Translations under genes and position numbers: made by a program
Part shown: in pieces, positions 9,192 to 17,188 of the stretch
Layout: the number at the start of each line of letters is the position of its first letter
How positions within the stretch are numbered: position 1 is the stretch's first letter
From: Rhodobacterales bacterium HKCCE2091
Lineage (GTDB): Bacteria; Pseudomonadota; Alphaproteobacteria; Rhodobacterales; Rhodobacteraceae
Assembly: GCA_015689685.1 (NCBI GenBank)
Contig: WVSL01000017.1
Span: 1 to 64,000 of the forward strand
DNA length: 64,000 nt
Direction of reading: 5' to 3'
Notes under the pieces: generated by a model
Seen by the model: the letters and a program-made list of their open reading frames with translations, nothing else
Database searches by the model: none
What the model was told of the DNA's origin: nothing

Positions 9192-9893
9192 ATGGCAGAC
9201 GACGATCTTCCCGACGACCTGGCGCTCGACCAGCCGCAGGCGCTCCTGCGGGAACGGGTGCTGGAAAAGCTTCGCGCGGCCATCGTCGCGGGACGCTTCC
9301 GGCCCGGCCAGCGGCTCCTCGAACGCGAGCTGACCGATGCGCTCGGCGTGTCCCGCACCTCCGTCCGCGAAGCGCTCCGGCAGCTGGAGATCGAGCGGCT
9401 GGTCGAGGTCGGGCCGCGGGGACGCCCCTACGTCGCGCTGATGACCTCGAAGAAGGCGCGCCAGATCTACGAGTTCCGCGAGATCCTCGAATGCGCCGCC
9501 GTGCCGCTGTTCATCGCCCGCGCGCCCGACAGCGCCTTCGACCGGCTGACGGCGCTAGCTGCCCGGTTCCGCCACGCGCTCGACGCGGGCGACCTGAGCG
9601 AGCGGCTGGAGGTCAAGGGAACCTTCTACGACGAGCTTTTCACCGGCGCGGACAACCCGGTGATGCACCGCACCTTCACGCAGCTTTTCAACCGGATCGG
9701 GTTCCTGCGCTTCCGGTCCCTCGGCGAACAGACCCGCGGCGCGGCGCGGGCGGAGGAACTGGAACGGATCGTCGACCGGCTCGTCGACCGCGACGCGGAT
9801 GGCGCGGTCGCCGCGGTACGGCGTCACCTGGGCCATGTCGCGGGCGCCGCCATCGCCTGGCTCGAACAGCAGGAGGCGGACGGGGATGGCTGA
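9192..9893 (+). CDS. GntR-family transcriptional regulator, FCD subfamily
   Basis: The 233-residue product has an N-terminal winged helix-turn-helix (about residues 15-85), with the hallmark LLERELTDALGVSRTSVREA, and a C-terminal all-helical FCD ligand domain (about 95-225) ending in a conserved RHLGHV segment. FCD regulators usually repress genes for oxidation of organic acids and are released by a pathway intermediate. It sits directly after the ThDP enzyme, so it is the likely controller of that gene and the divergent aldehyde dehydrogenase through the repeats at 7379-7399. Its stop overlaps the start of the next gene. Confidence 0.92.
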   Translation: MADDDLPDDLALDQPQALLRERVLEKLRAAIVAGRFRPGQRLLERELTDALGVSRTSVREALRQLEIERLVEVGPRGRPYVALMTSKKARQIYEFREILECAAVPLFIARAPDSAFDRLTALAARFRHALDAGDLSERLEVKGTFYDELFTGADNPVMHRTFTQLFNRIGFLRFRSLGEQTRGAARAEELERIVDRLVDRDADGAVAAVRRHLGHVAGAAIAWLEQQEADGDG

Positions 9894-10401
9894 GCGGTTC
9901 TGGGATTTCTCGCTGCGCTTCTACGGCGACCCGGCGATCCAGGCCGACTGCCTGGCGTTGCAGGACCGCCACGGCGCCGACGTGAACGTCGCGCTCTGCC
10001 TGCTCTGGCACGCTTCGCGCGACGCGGCTCTGGCCCCCGCGTCGGTCGCGTCCCTCGACGCGGCCATCGCGCCGTGGCGGGCGGAGGTGGTCCGGCCCCT
10101 TCGGGAATTGCGGCGGAAGCTGAAGGAGACCGCGCTGGTCGCGGATGCCGGGGCGCAGGAATCGTTCCGGTCGAAGCTGAAGGCGGTGGAGCTTTCGGCG
10201 GAGAAGCTGCAGCAGTCGGTGCTGGAAACCGCGCCGGTCGAGATCGCGGGCACCGAGCCGCCCGAGGTGGCGGCGCGGGCGAACCTCGCCGCCTACGCCG
10301 CCCTGCTCGACCCGGCACCGCCGGGCCCGTTGATCGACCGCTTCGCCGCGCGGCTGGCGGCGATCGGTCCTAGTGACGGGGCAGACGCACGGTCAGGATG
10401 A
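9886..10401 (+). CDS. TIGR02444 / DUF2390 family protein of unknown function
   Basis: The 171-residue product begins MAERFWDFSLRFYGDP and contains LQDRHGADVNVALCLLWHA, both typical of the TIGR02444 (DUF2390) family. These are short helical cytoplasmic proteins with no established function. I chose the ATG at 9886, which overlaps the GntR stop by eight bases, because family members begin with this segment; the open frame upstream is only read-through of the regulator. Its 3' end overlaps the last codons of the convergent ThDP gene by 32 bases, so the two transcripts would be antisense to one another there. Confidence 0.82.
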   Translation: MAERFWDFSLRFYGDPAIQADCLALQDRHGADVNVALCLLWHASRDAALAPASVASLDAAIAPWRAEVVRPLRELRRKLKETALVADAGAQESFRSKLKAVELSAEKLQQSVLETAPVEIAGTEPPEVAARANLAAYAALLDPAPPGPLIDRFAARLAAIGPSDGADARSG

Positions 10402-12106
10402 CCGAGGTGCCGGACCGCGCCGTCTCCACCGCTTCGTCGACCGTCGCCTGCACCGACGCGGGATCGTCGAGGGTCAGGCCGCGGAACCCGAACATCGCCG
10501 CCATCGCGCTGAAGTCGGTGTCGGCGCGGAAGTCCGATCCGAAGTCGCCATCGGCCCTGGACGCGCCGTCGGGATAGACCCTGAGCGTCGACTCCTTCAC
10601 CGCCGACCAGCCGGCGTTGTCGAGGATCACGGTCAGCATCGGCAGACCGTACTGCTTCGACACCGCCAGCATCGAGGCCGGGCAGTTGTAGTAGAACGCC
10701 CCGTCGCCGACGATCTGCACGACGAGCGTGTCGGGTTTCGCGAGCTTGTGGCCGAGCGCCATGCCGCCCGACGCGCCGAGCCCGCCTCCTGCCGTCCGGG
10801 TCATCGTGCCGGCCTTCGGGCGCGGGATCTGCTGCACCATGACCGGCTGGTTGCGGACGGCCTCGTGGAAGATCACGTCGTCGGGCGCCAGCGCCGCGCC
10901 GAGCGCACGGAGGACGTGGTGCGGGTTCAGCGCGCCGGGCCGTCCGGGATCGGCCGCGTTCTCGGCGGCCTTGGCGCGCCGCGCCTCGCCCACCTTCCGC
11001 AGCGCCGCGACCCTGTCCGCCGCCCGCGACGCCTCCGCCTCGGTCCGCATCCCGGCGACGATCTCGCAGAGCCGCGACAGGATGGCAGAGCTCCGCCCTT
11101 CGAGCCGCAGGTTCGCGGGAAAGCTCCAGACCGGCGAGCCGGGTTTCAGCGCGTCGACGTCGACATGCGCCCAGAACGCGTCTGGCGCGGGCTGCGACAG
11201 GGACGGGATCCACGGCACGTCGCTGTCCACGATCAGGCCCACGTCGGCCTTCGCGAGCCGCTCGCCCGGGACGCCGCCGACGAAACAGGACATCTCGTGG
11301 TTGATGTTGGTCACCATCGCGTTCTCGACCACCGCCGCGCCGACGAGTTCCGACAGCGCCTCGATCGCCTCGGACGTGCCCTCGGTCGCGCCGCCGTAGC
11401 TGGTGACGATCAGCGGGTGTTCGGCGTCGAGCAGCTTCCGCGCGAGCTGTTCCAGGCCGGCATCCGGCACGCCGCCGGGTTCGACCGCGCCATGCCGCGC
11501 GGCGGGGAACGCGGGCAGCGCGGCGTCGGTCGTGCCGGTCAGCGCCTCGCGCGGCAGCATCAGGTAGACGGGCCCCCGCGCGCCCGACTGCATCACCGAA
11601 TGCGCGCGCCGCACGACCTCCCCGGCATGGACCGGGGATTGCAGGGTGTATTCCCACTTCACGTAGGGCCGCACCACGGATCCCTGGTCGTGGGGTTCCT
11701 GGATGAAGTGAACGTAGTTGTCCCGCGTGCCGGGCAGTTCGCCGTGGCTGGTGTAGGGCGCCTTGCCCGCCATCAGCATCACCGGCAGGCGCGAGCGAAA
11801 GCCGTTGTGCATCGCCGTCGCCGCGTTGGTGGTGCCGACATCTACGTGAACCATCACCGCCTGCCCCTGCCCCGTCGCGTAGGCGTATCCGAGCGCCATG
11901 TGCGCGGCGGTGTTCTCGTGCGGGGTCAGGATCACCTGCGGGTTCGGCTTCTGCTCCAGCCGCCGCGCCGCCATCGCCTCGATGATCGGGGCGTGGTCGG
12001 TGCCGAAATTGGCGAAGACGTACTCGATCCCGCAGTCGTTCATGCCCTCGATCAGCAGGTCGGCCGCCGTGCGCGGCGCGGTCCCGGTTTCCTCTGCGAC
12101 ACTCAT
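10370..12106 (-). CDS. ThDP-dependent enzyme (acetolactate synthase / decarboxylase-like), last gene of the catabolic operon
   Basis: The 578-residue product belongs to the thiamine-diphosphate 2-oxo-acid superfamily. The activating glutamate lies in LTPHENTAAHMALGYAYATG, and the C-terminal cofactor site starts GDGAFYYNCPA and ends ILDNAGW. It starts at MSVAEETG: the ATG overlaps the TctA stop as ATGA, and the frame further upstream is a shadow of tctA. It shares the general plan and several segments (for example VVRPYVKWEY against VRPFVKWTD) with the enzyme at 7426, so the two are distant paralogues. As the last gene after a tripartite transporter, it may act late in the pathway on a 2-oxo acid. 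A lyase or carboligase role is the alternative. Confidence 0.87.
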   Translation of the reverse strand: MSVAEETGTAPRTAADLLIEGMNDCGIEYVFANFGTDHAPIIEAMAARRLEQKPNPQVILTPHENTAAHMALGYAYATGQGQAVMVHVDVGTTNAATAMHNGFRSRLPVMLMAGKAPYTSHGELPGTRDNYVHFIQEPHDQGSVVRPYVKWEYTLQSPVHAGEVVRRAHSVMQSGARGPVYLMLPREALTGTTDAALPAFPAARHGAVEPGGVPDAGLEQLARKLLDAEHPLIVTSYGGATEGTSEAIEALSELVGAAVVENAMVTNINHEMSCFVGGVPGERLAKADVGLIVDSDVPWIPSLSQPAPDAFWAHVDVDALKPGSPVWSFPANLRLEGRSSAILSRLCEIVAGMRTEAEASRAADRVAALRKVGEARRAKAAENAADPGRPGALNPHHVLRALGAALAPDDVIFHEAVRNQPVMVQQIPRPKAGTMTRTAGGGLGASGGMALGHKLAKPDTLVVQIVGDGAFYYNCPASMLAVSKQYGLPMLTVILDNAGWSAVKESTLRVYPDGASRADGDFGSDFRADTDFSAMAAMFGFRGLTLDDPASVQATVDEAVETARSGTSVILTVRLPRH

Positions 12107-13617
12107 CCCGACATCTCCGCGTCCGTGGCCTTGCCCTTCTTCTGCTTGGTCGGCTTCAGCCAGGCCCAGAGCAGGAGGCACATGAACATCAGCGTCACGA
12201 GGCTGATCGGCCGGGTGAAGAAGATCGTCGGGTCCATCTGGTTCGCGGTCAGCGCGTTGCGCAGGTTCTGTTCCAGGATCGGCCCCAGAACGATGCCGAG
12301 CACCGCGGGCGCGGTCGGGAACTTGAACCGGACCATGAGGTAGCCGAGAAGGCCGAAGATGATGACGAGCTTCAGGTAGAACGGGTTCGACGCGATCGAG
12401 AACGCGCCGGCCCCCGCCACGACGAGAATGCACGGGACCATGATCCCGTGCGGGATCTGCAGGATCTTCGCGGCCAGCTTGCGCCCGCTGATGCCGATCA
12501 CAAGCATCAGGATGTTCGACACCAGGAGCAGGAGCAGGATCGCGTAGAACAGCTCCGTGTTCTGCGGGATGAAGAACGGCCCGGTCTCGAAGCCCTGGAT
12601 CATCAGCGCGCCGATCAGGACGGCGGTCACCGGGTCGCCGGGGATGCCGAGCGTCAGGAGCGGCACGAGCGCACCGCCGGTGACGGCGTTGTTCGACACC
12701 TCGCAGGCGATCACGCCCTTGACCTCGCCCTTGCCGTACTTGTCCCCCGGCTTGGCGGTCCGGAGCGCGTCGGAGTAGCTGACCCAGGACGCGATCGAGG
12801 GGCCGGTGCCGGGCAGGATGCCGATCAGCGCGCCGATGGCCGCGGATTTCAGCGTCAGCCACTTGTTGCGCACCAGATCGCCGATGACGACGGAAACCGG
12901 GGTAGTTTCCTGCGCCGGCAGCACCTCGGCGTCGTCGCGGCGCTTGGTGCTCAGAAGCAGCATCTGCGCGACGGCGAAGAGGCCGATCAGCGCCGCGGTA
13001 GTCGGGATCCCGCCCATCAGGTTCGGCTGGCCGAACAGGAACCGGCCGACGCCCGACACCGGGTCGAGCCCCACGGTCGAGGCGAGGATGCCGATGAACG
13101 CGGCGGCGAGGCCCTTGACCATCGACCCCCGCGAGATGCCCGCAACGCAGACGATGCCGACGAGCGCGAAGGTGAAGTATTCCACCGAGGTGAAGGACAG
13201 CGCCACCCGCGCGAGCGACGGCGCGATCAGCGCCAGCAGCGTCAGCGAGAACAGCCCGCCGACGAAGGACGACACGATGGCGGTGATGATCGCCCGGTCG
13301 CCGTGGCCCTGCATCGCGAGCGTGTAGCCGTCGAGCGCGGTGGCCGCCGACCCCGGCGCGCCGGGCGTGTTCAGAAGGATGGCCGGGATCGAACCCGCGA
13401 AATAGCCCGAGCAGTAGATGCCGAGCAGGAGTGCCATCGAGGTGGTCGGCCCCATCGCGTAGGTGACGGGCAGGAACAGCACGATGGCCGACGTCGCGGT
13501 CAGGCCCGGGGCGGCCCCGAACACCATCCCGACGATCGCCCCGATCAGGACGAACAGCAGGACGAGCGGGTCCGCGATCTCGGCGAAGCCGCCGGCGAGG
13601 TGGGAAATCAGGTCCAT
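12103..13617 (-). CDS. tctA: Tripartite tricarboxylate transporter, large membrane subunit TctA
   Basis: The 504-residue product is the large TctA permease of a TctABC secondary importer. It is highly hydrophobic, with about ten to twelve membrane segments, and carries family stretches such as FGAAPGLTATSAIVLFLPVT, ILLNTPGAPGSAATALDGY and ILPGTGPSIASWVSYSDALR. The length is typical. TctA works with the small membrane protein TctB and the periplasmic receptor TctC; substrates across the family include citrate, terephthalate and other carboxylates. It overlaps TctB by ten bases and the ThDP enzyme as ATGA, so it is firmly inside the operon. The rest of the operon suggests an aromatic or heteroaromatic carboxylate as substrate. 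Confidence 0.95.
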   Translation of the reverse strand: MDLISHLAGGFAEIADPLVLLFVLIGAIVGMVFGAAPGLTATSAIVLFLPVTYAMGPTTSMALLLGIYCSGYFAGSIPAILLNTPGAPGSAATALDGYTLAMQGHGDRAIITAIVSSFVGGLFSLTLLALIAPSLARVALSFTSVEYFTFALVGIVCVAGISRGSMVKGLAAAFIGILASTVGLDPVSGVGRFLFGQPNLMGGIPTTAALIGLFAVAQMLLLSTKRRDDAEVLPAQETTPVSVVIGDLVRNKWLTLKSAAIGALIGILPGTGPSIASWVSYSDALRTAKPGDKYGKGEVKGVIACEVSNNAVTGGALVPLLTLGIPGDPVTAVLIGALMIQGFETGPFFIPQNTELFYAILLLLLVSNILMLVIGISGRKLAAKILQIPHGIMVPCILVVAGAGAFSIASNPFYLKLVIIFGLLGYLMVRFKFPTAPAVLGIVLGPILEQNLRNALTANQMDPTIFFTRPISLVTLMFMCLLLWAWLKPTKQKKGKATDAEMSG

Positions 13618-14048
13618 GTCGGAAGCACCAGTCCGAAGCCGCGTGTGAAGGCGTAGTAGAGCCCGAAGGCCAGCCCGAGCGGCAGGATCACGAGTTGCAG
13701 CACCGAGCGGATGCCGAACATCCACATGGTGACGAGGGCGAGGACGGCCGCGCCGACCCGGAAGTCGATATCGCGGAAGAACCAGTAGAACACGAACAGG
13801 AACCCGCCGACGACCGCGACGCGGGTGTCGATCACCTGCGGCAGGGTTCCCGTCGCCGCGGACAGCCCGCGGATCAGCAGGACGACCCCGCAGATGATGA
13901 GCCCGCCCGCGCAGAGCAGCGGGAAGAAGTTCGGCGGCAGGGTCGCCCCCGCGGCCCCCGTCCCCATTTCGAGCGAAAGCCAGACCACCGCCCCGCCGAG
14001 CGCGGTCAGGGCCGCGCCGCTCAGCGTGTCCTCGTGCCTGATCGCCAT
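13608..14048 (-). CDS. tctB: Tripartite tricarboxylate transporter, small membrane subunit TctB
   Basis: The 146-residue product has four hydrophobic segments and the usual small size of TctB. It starts MAIRHEDTLSG after a GGGAGGG ribosome site and ends inside the first codons of tctA, as these pairs generally do. The sequence is poorly conserved in this family, so assignment rests on size, membrane profile and position between tctC and tctA. A GC-rich hairpin lies between the tctC stop and this start and may lower expression of the membrane subunits relative to the receptor. Confidence 0.88.
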   Translation of the reverse strand: MAIRHEDTLSGAALTALGGAVVWLSLEMGTGAAGATLPPNFFPLLCAGGLIICGVVLLIRGLSAATGTLPQVIDTRVAVVGGFLFVFYWFFRDIDFRVGAAVLALVTMWMFGIRSVLQLVILPLGLAFGLYYAFTRGFGLVLPTWT

Positions 14049-14086
14049 GATCGTCCCTCCCTTGGCCCGGTGCCCGTCCGGAAAGT

Positions 14087-14116
14087 CGGCCCGCCGGTCG
14101 TGATGCCGGCGGGCCG
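14087..14116 (-). promoter_or_regulatory. GC hairpin just after tctC, before tctB
   Basis: An 11-bp perfect inverted repeat (arms 14087-14097 and 14106-14116, loop of 8) begins nine bases after the tctC stop. There is no T-tract, so it is more likely an mRNA-processing or partial-attenuation element than a full terminator. Equivalent hairpins follow rhaS and dppA in this window. Confidence 0.6.
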
Positions 14117-14125
14117 GGTGCGTGT

Positions 14126-15103
14126 TCAGTCCGCGGCCAGCCCGGCCTCTTCGAGGATCGGGCGGAACGCGGCCGCTTCCTCCTCGATGGCGGCCGCCAT
14201 TTCCTGCGGCCCGAGGTAGGCGGGGTTGAAGTAGAACTGGTCGAGCCGGTCCTGGAACGCCGGGTCCTCCAGCGTCTCCTGCACGGCGGCGGACATCGCG
14301 TCGATCGCCTCCTGCGGGATGCCGGCGGGCGCGACGAGGCCGAACCACTGCGACCGCAGGTAGGGATAGCCTTCCTCGGTATGGGTCGGGACGTCGGGCA
14401 GGTACTGCCAGCGCTCCTCGGCGGCGAGCGCCAGCACGCGGATGTCGGACGAGCCGTCATCGCCGATCATCGGCGGGTAGTTCGACCCGCCGCCCGAGAA
14501 GAAGTCGACCTCGCCCGACAGGAGCTTGACCATCGCTTCCTGGCCGGAGTTGGAGTTGACGTAGGTCGCCTCCAGGTCGTTCTGGGCGAGGAACACGGCC
14601 ATCGCGAGATGCGGGCCGGAACCGATGCCGGAGCCCGACCAGGTGAGGTTCTCGCCACCGCGGATCGCCTGCACGAGATCGTCGAGCGTCTCGTAGGGGC
14701 TGTCGGCCGCGACCGCGATCCCGGACGGGATCGAGACCATCCGGGCCACGGTGTCGAAGCTTTCAGAGGTGTAGCCCGAGCTGTCCATGATCGGCCGCGC
14801 CGCGAGCGTGGAATCCGACCCCACGCCGAAGGTGTAGCCGTCGGGCCGCGACACCGCGAGGTTGGCGAGCCCCACGGCCCCGCCCGCGCCCGGCTGGTTC
14901 ACGATCACGATCGGCTGGCCGAGCCGTTCCTCCAGCGCCGGCGCGAACATCCGCGCGAGCTGGTCGGTCGCGCCGCCCTGTCCGAACGGCACCACGATGG
15001 TCACCGGCCCGGTCGGGTAGTCCTGCGCCAGCGCCGGGGCGAGCCCCGCCACCGTTACCGCGGCCGCAACCGCCGCGCCCTTGAGGATATCGAGGTATTT
15101 CAT
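14126..15103 (-). CDS. tctC: TctC-family periplasmic receptor (tripartite tricarboxylate transporter)
   Basis: The 325-residue product has a Sec signal peptide, MKYLDILKGAAVAAAVTVAG followed by LAPALA, then a Bug/TctC receptor fold starting QDYPTGPVTIVVPFGQGGAT. The ligand-loop features are typical: QPIVIVNQPGAGG near residue 60 and an alpha/beta two-lobe profile to the end. These receptors bind carboxylates with low sequence-predictable specificity. It lies upstream of tctB and tctA, separated by a hairpin, and about 80 bases after the amidohydrolase in the same operon. The start has a GAGGAGGAAA ribosome site just upstream. Confidence 0.93.
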   Translation of the reverse strand: MKYLDILKGAAVAAAVTVAGLAPALAQDYPTGPVTIVVPFGQGGATDQLARMFAPALEERLGQPIVIVNQPGAGGAVGLANLAVSRPDGYTFGVGSDSTLAARPIMDSSGYTSESFDTVARMVSIPSGIAVAADSPYETLDDLVQAIRGGENLTWSGSGIGSGPHLAMAVFLAQNDLEATYVNSNSGQEAMVKLLSGEVDFFSGGGSNYPPMIGDDGSSDIRVLALAAEERWQYLPDVPTHTEEGYPYLRSQWFGLVAPAGIPQEAIDAMSAAVQETLEDPAFQDRLDQFYFNPAYLGPQEMAAAIEEEAAAFRPILEEAGLAAD

Positions 15104-15185
15104 TGGTTTCCTCCTCTCTGTTGATGGTGTCCCACCGGGTCCGGGCCCTCCGCGCCCGCGTGTTCCCGAAGGGGTCGTCCGGGCC

Positions 15186-16448
15186 TCAGCGCCCGCTTGC
15201 CGTCGCCTGTGCCGCCTGCTGTTTCTGCCGCCGCCGTTCCAGCTTCCACGGCGCGTACTGGGGTTCGAGGTTGAACAGTTTCGCCGCGTTGCCGCCGAGG
15301 ATGTCGCGCTTGGCGCCTTCCTCCAGGAACGGCAGGTCGTGGATCACGGACGGCAGGTCCATGTCCCAGTGCGGGTAGTCCGACGAGTAGAGAAGCTGGC
15401 TGTCGGCCTTCATCATCTCGAAGGTCAGTTCGAGCGCCCTGGCGTTGTCGACCATCTCCATCGGCTGGCTGGTGTAGTACATGTCGCGCATGTACTCCGA
15501 CGGCTTCTTCTTCAGGAGCGGCGCGTCCGAGGCGCGCATCATGTACTCGTTGTCGAGCCGCTGCATCAGGAACGGGATCCACGCGAGCCCGGCCTCGATC
15601 CACATCACCTTCAGGTTCGGAAACCGCTCCGGCAGGCCGTTGATGACCCAGTTGGACAGGTGAAGCATGTTGTGCCAGGCGAAGCCGAGCGCGTGCAGCA
15701 CGAGGAACCGGTTCGCCGCCGTGGACAACCCCGGCTCCTGCCCGCCGAGCCCGGTGTGGAAGCCGAGCGGAAGCCCGCGCTCCTCCAGCATCCGGTAGGT
15801 GCGCAGGTAGGCGTTGTCGTAGACACCCTTGTAGCGCGTCGTCGTGACCATGAAGCCGATCACGCCCGGCATGTCGCCGAATTCCTCGATGATCTTCGGG
15901 CAGGCCTCGGGGTCGTTGAACGGCAGGTAGAGCATGGATTTCAGGCGGCTGTCCTCGGACAGCACCCGTTCGCAGAGCCAGCGGTTGTAGCCGCGCGCGA
16001 GTTCCACCTCCAGGTCCACCCGCGGGCTGAGCCCGAGGTTCAGGAGCGGCGTGGGGAACATGCAGGCCACGTCCACGCCCATAGCGTCCATCCAGCGGCG
16101 CATCAGCGTCACGTCGCGATGCGGCTTCGGCGGCACCTGTTCCTTCTTGCGGTTCGGGTAGCGCGTCAGCCGCCCGCCGAGGTCCTGGTATTGCCCGAAC
16201 CCGGTGGAGATGCCCTTGCGGCTGATCCCCTGGTACAGGATCTCGTTCCGCAGCACGTCGTTCAGGACGTAGCTCGCGATCTCCTCGGAGGCCTCGTTCT
16301 CGTAGTGGTGGCTGTCCACGTCGACGATGAAGAACTCGTCGTAGTTGCGCGCCTCGGCCTGCTGGCGGGCATGGGCGAGGTGGACGGAGGTGTCGAACGG
16401 CTCCGTCGTCATGTCGCGCTGGTTGGTGATCCGGTCCTGCGCGTTCAT
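15186..16448 (-). CDS. Amidohydrolase-family protein (COG2159, ACMSD-like)
   Basis: The 420-residue product belongs to the metal-dependent amidohydrolase superfamily, COG2159 branch. The first metal motif is in VDVDSHHYENEA near residue 35, a metal histidine lies in LGFHTGLGGQ, and the catalytic aspartate in LYSSDYPHWDMDLPS. Enzymes of this branch are often decarboxylases of aromatic or enoic acids (ACMSD, gamma-resorcylate and 5-carboxyvanillate decarboxylases), though some are hydrolases. I start it at MNAQDRITNQ, where the ATG overlaps the preceding stop as ATGA; the longer frame is read-through. It directly follows a small unknown protein and a Rieske ferredoxin, which together look like a functional unit. 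Confidence 0.85.
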   Translation of the reverse strand: MNAQDRITNQRDMTTEPFDTSVHLAHARQQAEARNYDEFFIVDVDSHHYENEASEEIASYVLNDVLRNEILYQGISRKGISTGFGQYQDLGGRLTRYPNRKKEQVPPKPHRDVTLMRRWMDAMGVDVACMFPTPLLNLGLSPRVDLEVELARGYNRWLCERVLSEDSRLKSMLYLPFNDPEACPKIIEEFGDMPGVIGFMVTTTRYKGVYDNAYLRTYRMLEERGLPLGFHTGLGGQEPGLSTAANRFLVLHALGFAWHNMLHLSNWVINGLPERFPNLKVMWIEAGLAWIPFLMQRLDNEYMMRASDAPLLKKKPSEYMRDMYYTSQPMEMVDNARALELTFEMMKADSQLLYSSDYPHWDMDLPSVIHDLPFLEEGAKRDILGGNAAKLFNLEPQYAPWKLERRRQKQQAAQATASGR

Positions 16449-16798
16449 GCCACCGCCTCCACGTTCGCAAGCGAGGTCTGCCGCGCGGGGCGGATGTTGG
16501 ACCATTGTTCCCAGAGCCCGAGTTCGAAGACCTCCATCCTCCCGGCATCCAGCATCGCCATCGCGGCGACGGCGATCTCGGTCGGCGTCACGGCGGCGTT
16601 GCGGCCGAAGGGCATCAGCCGCGCGCCGGTCTCGGCCTTCGCGACGTAGAGCCGGACGGCGGCGGCAAGCGCCTGTCCGAGCGCCTCGTCGTCGAGCGCG
16701 TCGATGGTGCCCTCGGCGACAGCCTCGTCCGCCAGCGCGGCGATCTCGCTCGCGGCCTCGGCGAAGCGGGCGGTGCGATCAGATGCTGAGCCAGACAT
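16445..16798 (-). CDS. Small protein of unknown function between Rieske and amidohydrolase genes
   Basis: I do not recognise this 117-residue protein. It is predicted mostly helical, with no signal peptide, no membrane segment and no cysteine. Its first half is acidic and alanine-rich (AEGTIDALDDEALGQALAAA); the middle has LMPFGRNAAVTPTEIAVAA and the tail LGLWEQWSNIRPARQTSLAN. The start MSGSASD has GGAAAGGGA at proper spacing; another ATG two codons upstream abuts that site and is less likely. It overlaps both neighbours, by 20 bases with the ferredoxin and as ATGA with the amidohydrolase. Tight coupling suggests an accessory subunit or regulator of the amidohydrolase. Confidence 0.75.
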   Translation of the reverse strand: MSGSASDRTARFAEAASEIAALADEAVAEGTIDALDDEALGQALAAAVRLYVAKAETGARLMPFGRNAAVTPTEIAVAAMAMLDAGRMEVFELGLWEQWSNIRPARQTSLANVEAVA

Positions 16799-17144
16799 GG
16801 CCATCCCTTTCCGCAACCTCGTATTTCTTCAGCTTCAGCTTCGCGTCGCAGACGTTCACGCCGTCGGACAGCCGGTATTCGTAGCCGTGCCAGGGACAGA
16901 CGATGTGCATCTCGCCCTCGTCGAAGTTCTGGCCCAGGTAGGTGCCGTCGCCGTCGAGCGTGTCCACGACCGATGCCATCCGCACGCCCTCGCAGGCCGG
17001 GCCGCCCTGGTGCGGGCAGAGGTTGCGATAGGCGAAGAGGTCGCCGCCGTGGCGGATCACGCCGATCTCGAGGTCGCCGAGCGCGACGATGCGCGCGCCG
17101 CCCTCAGGGATCTCCTCCTGCCTGCAGACCTTGTGTTCGGTCAT
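16779..17144 (-). CDS. Rieske-type [2Fe-2S] ferredoxin
   Basis: The 121-residue product is a soluble Rieske protein. The cluster ligands are visible as NLCPHQGG (Cys-X-His) and IVCPWHGYEY (Cys-X-X-His) about 45 residues apart. It lacks a signal peptide and membrane anchor, like the ferredoxins of ring-hydroxylating oxygenases. No oxygenase alpha subunit or flavin reductase is encoded nearby, which is odd for such a ferredoxin. The spacer between the motifs is longer than usual for bare ferredoxins. It sits between ubiD and the small unknown gene, so it might pass electrons to an enzyme encoded elsewhere or serve a non-oxygenase partner within this operon. Confidence 0.9.
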   Translation of the reverse strand: MTEHKVCRQEEIPEGGARIVALGDLEIGVIRHGGDLFAYRNLCPHQGGPACEGVRMASVVDTLDGDGTYLGQNFDEGEMHIVCPWHGYEYRLSDGVNVCDAKLKLKKYEVAERDGHVWLSI

Positions 17145-17188
17145 CTCGGTTCGTCCTCCCCTTGCGCCGCCCCCTCCGGCGGCGGTCT

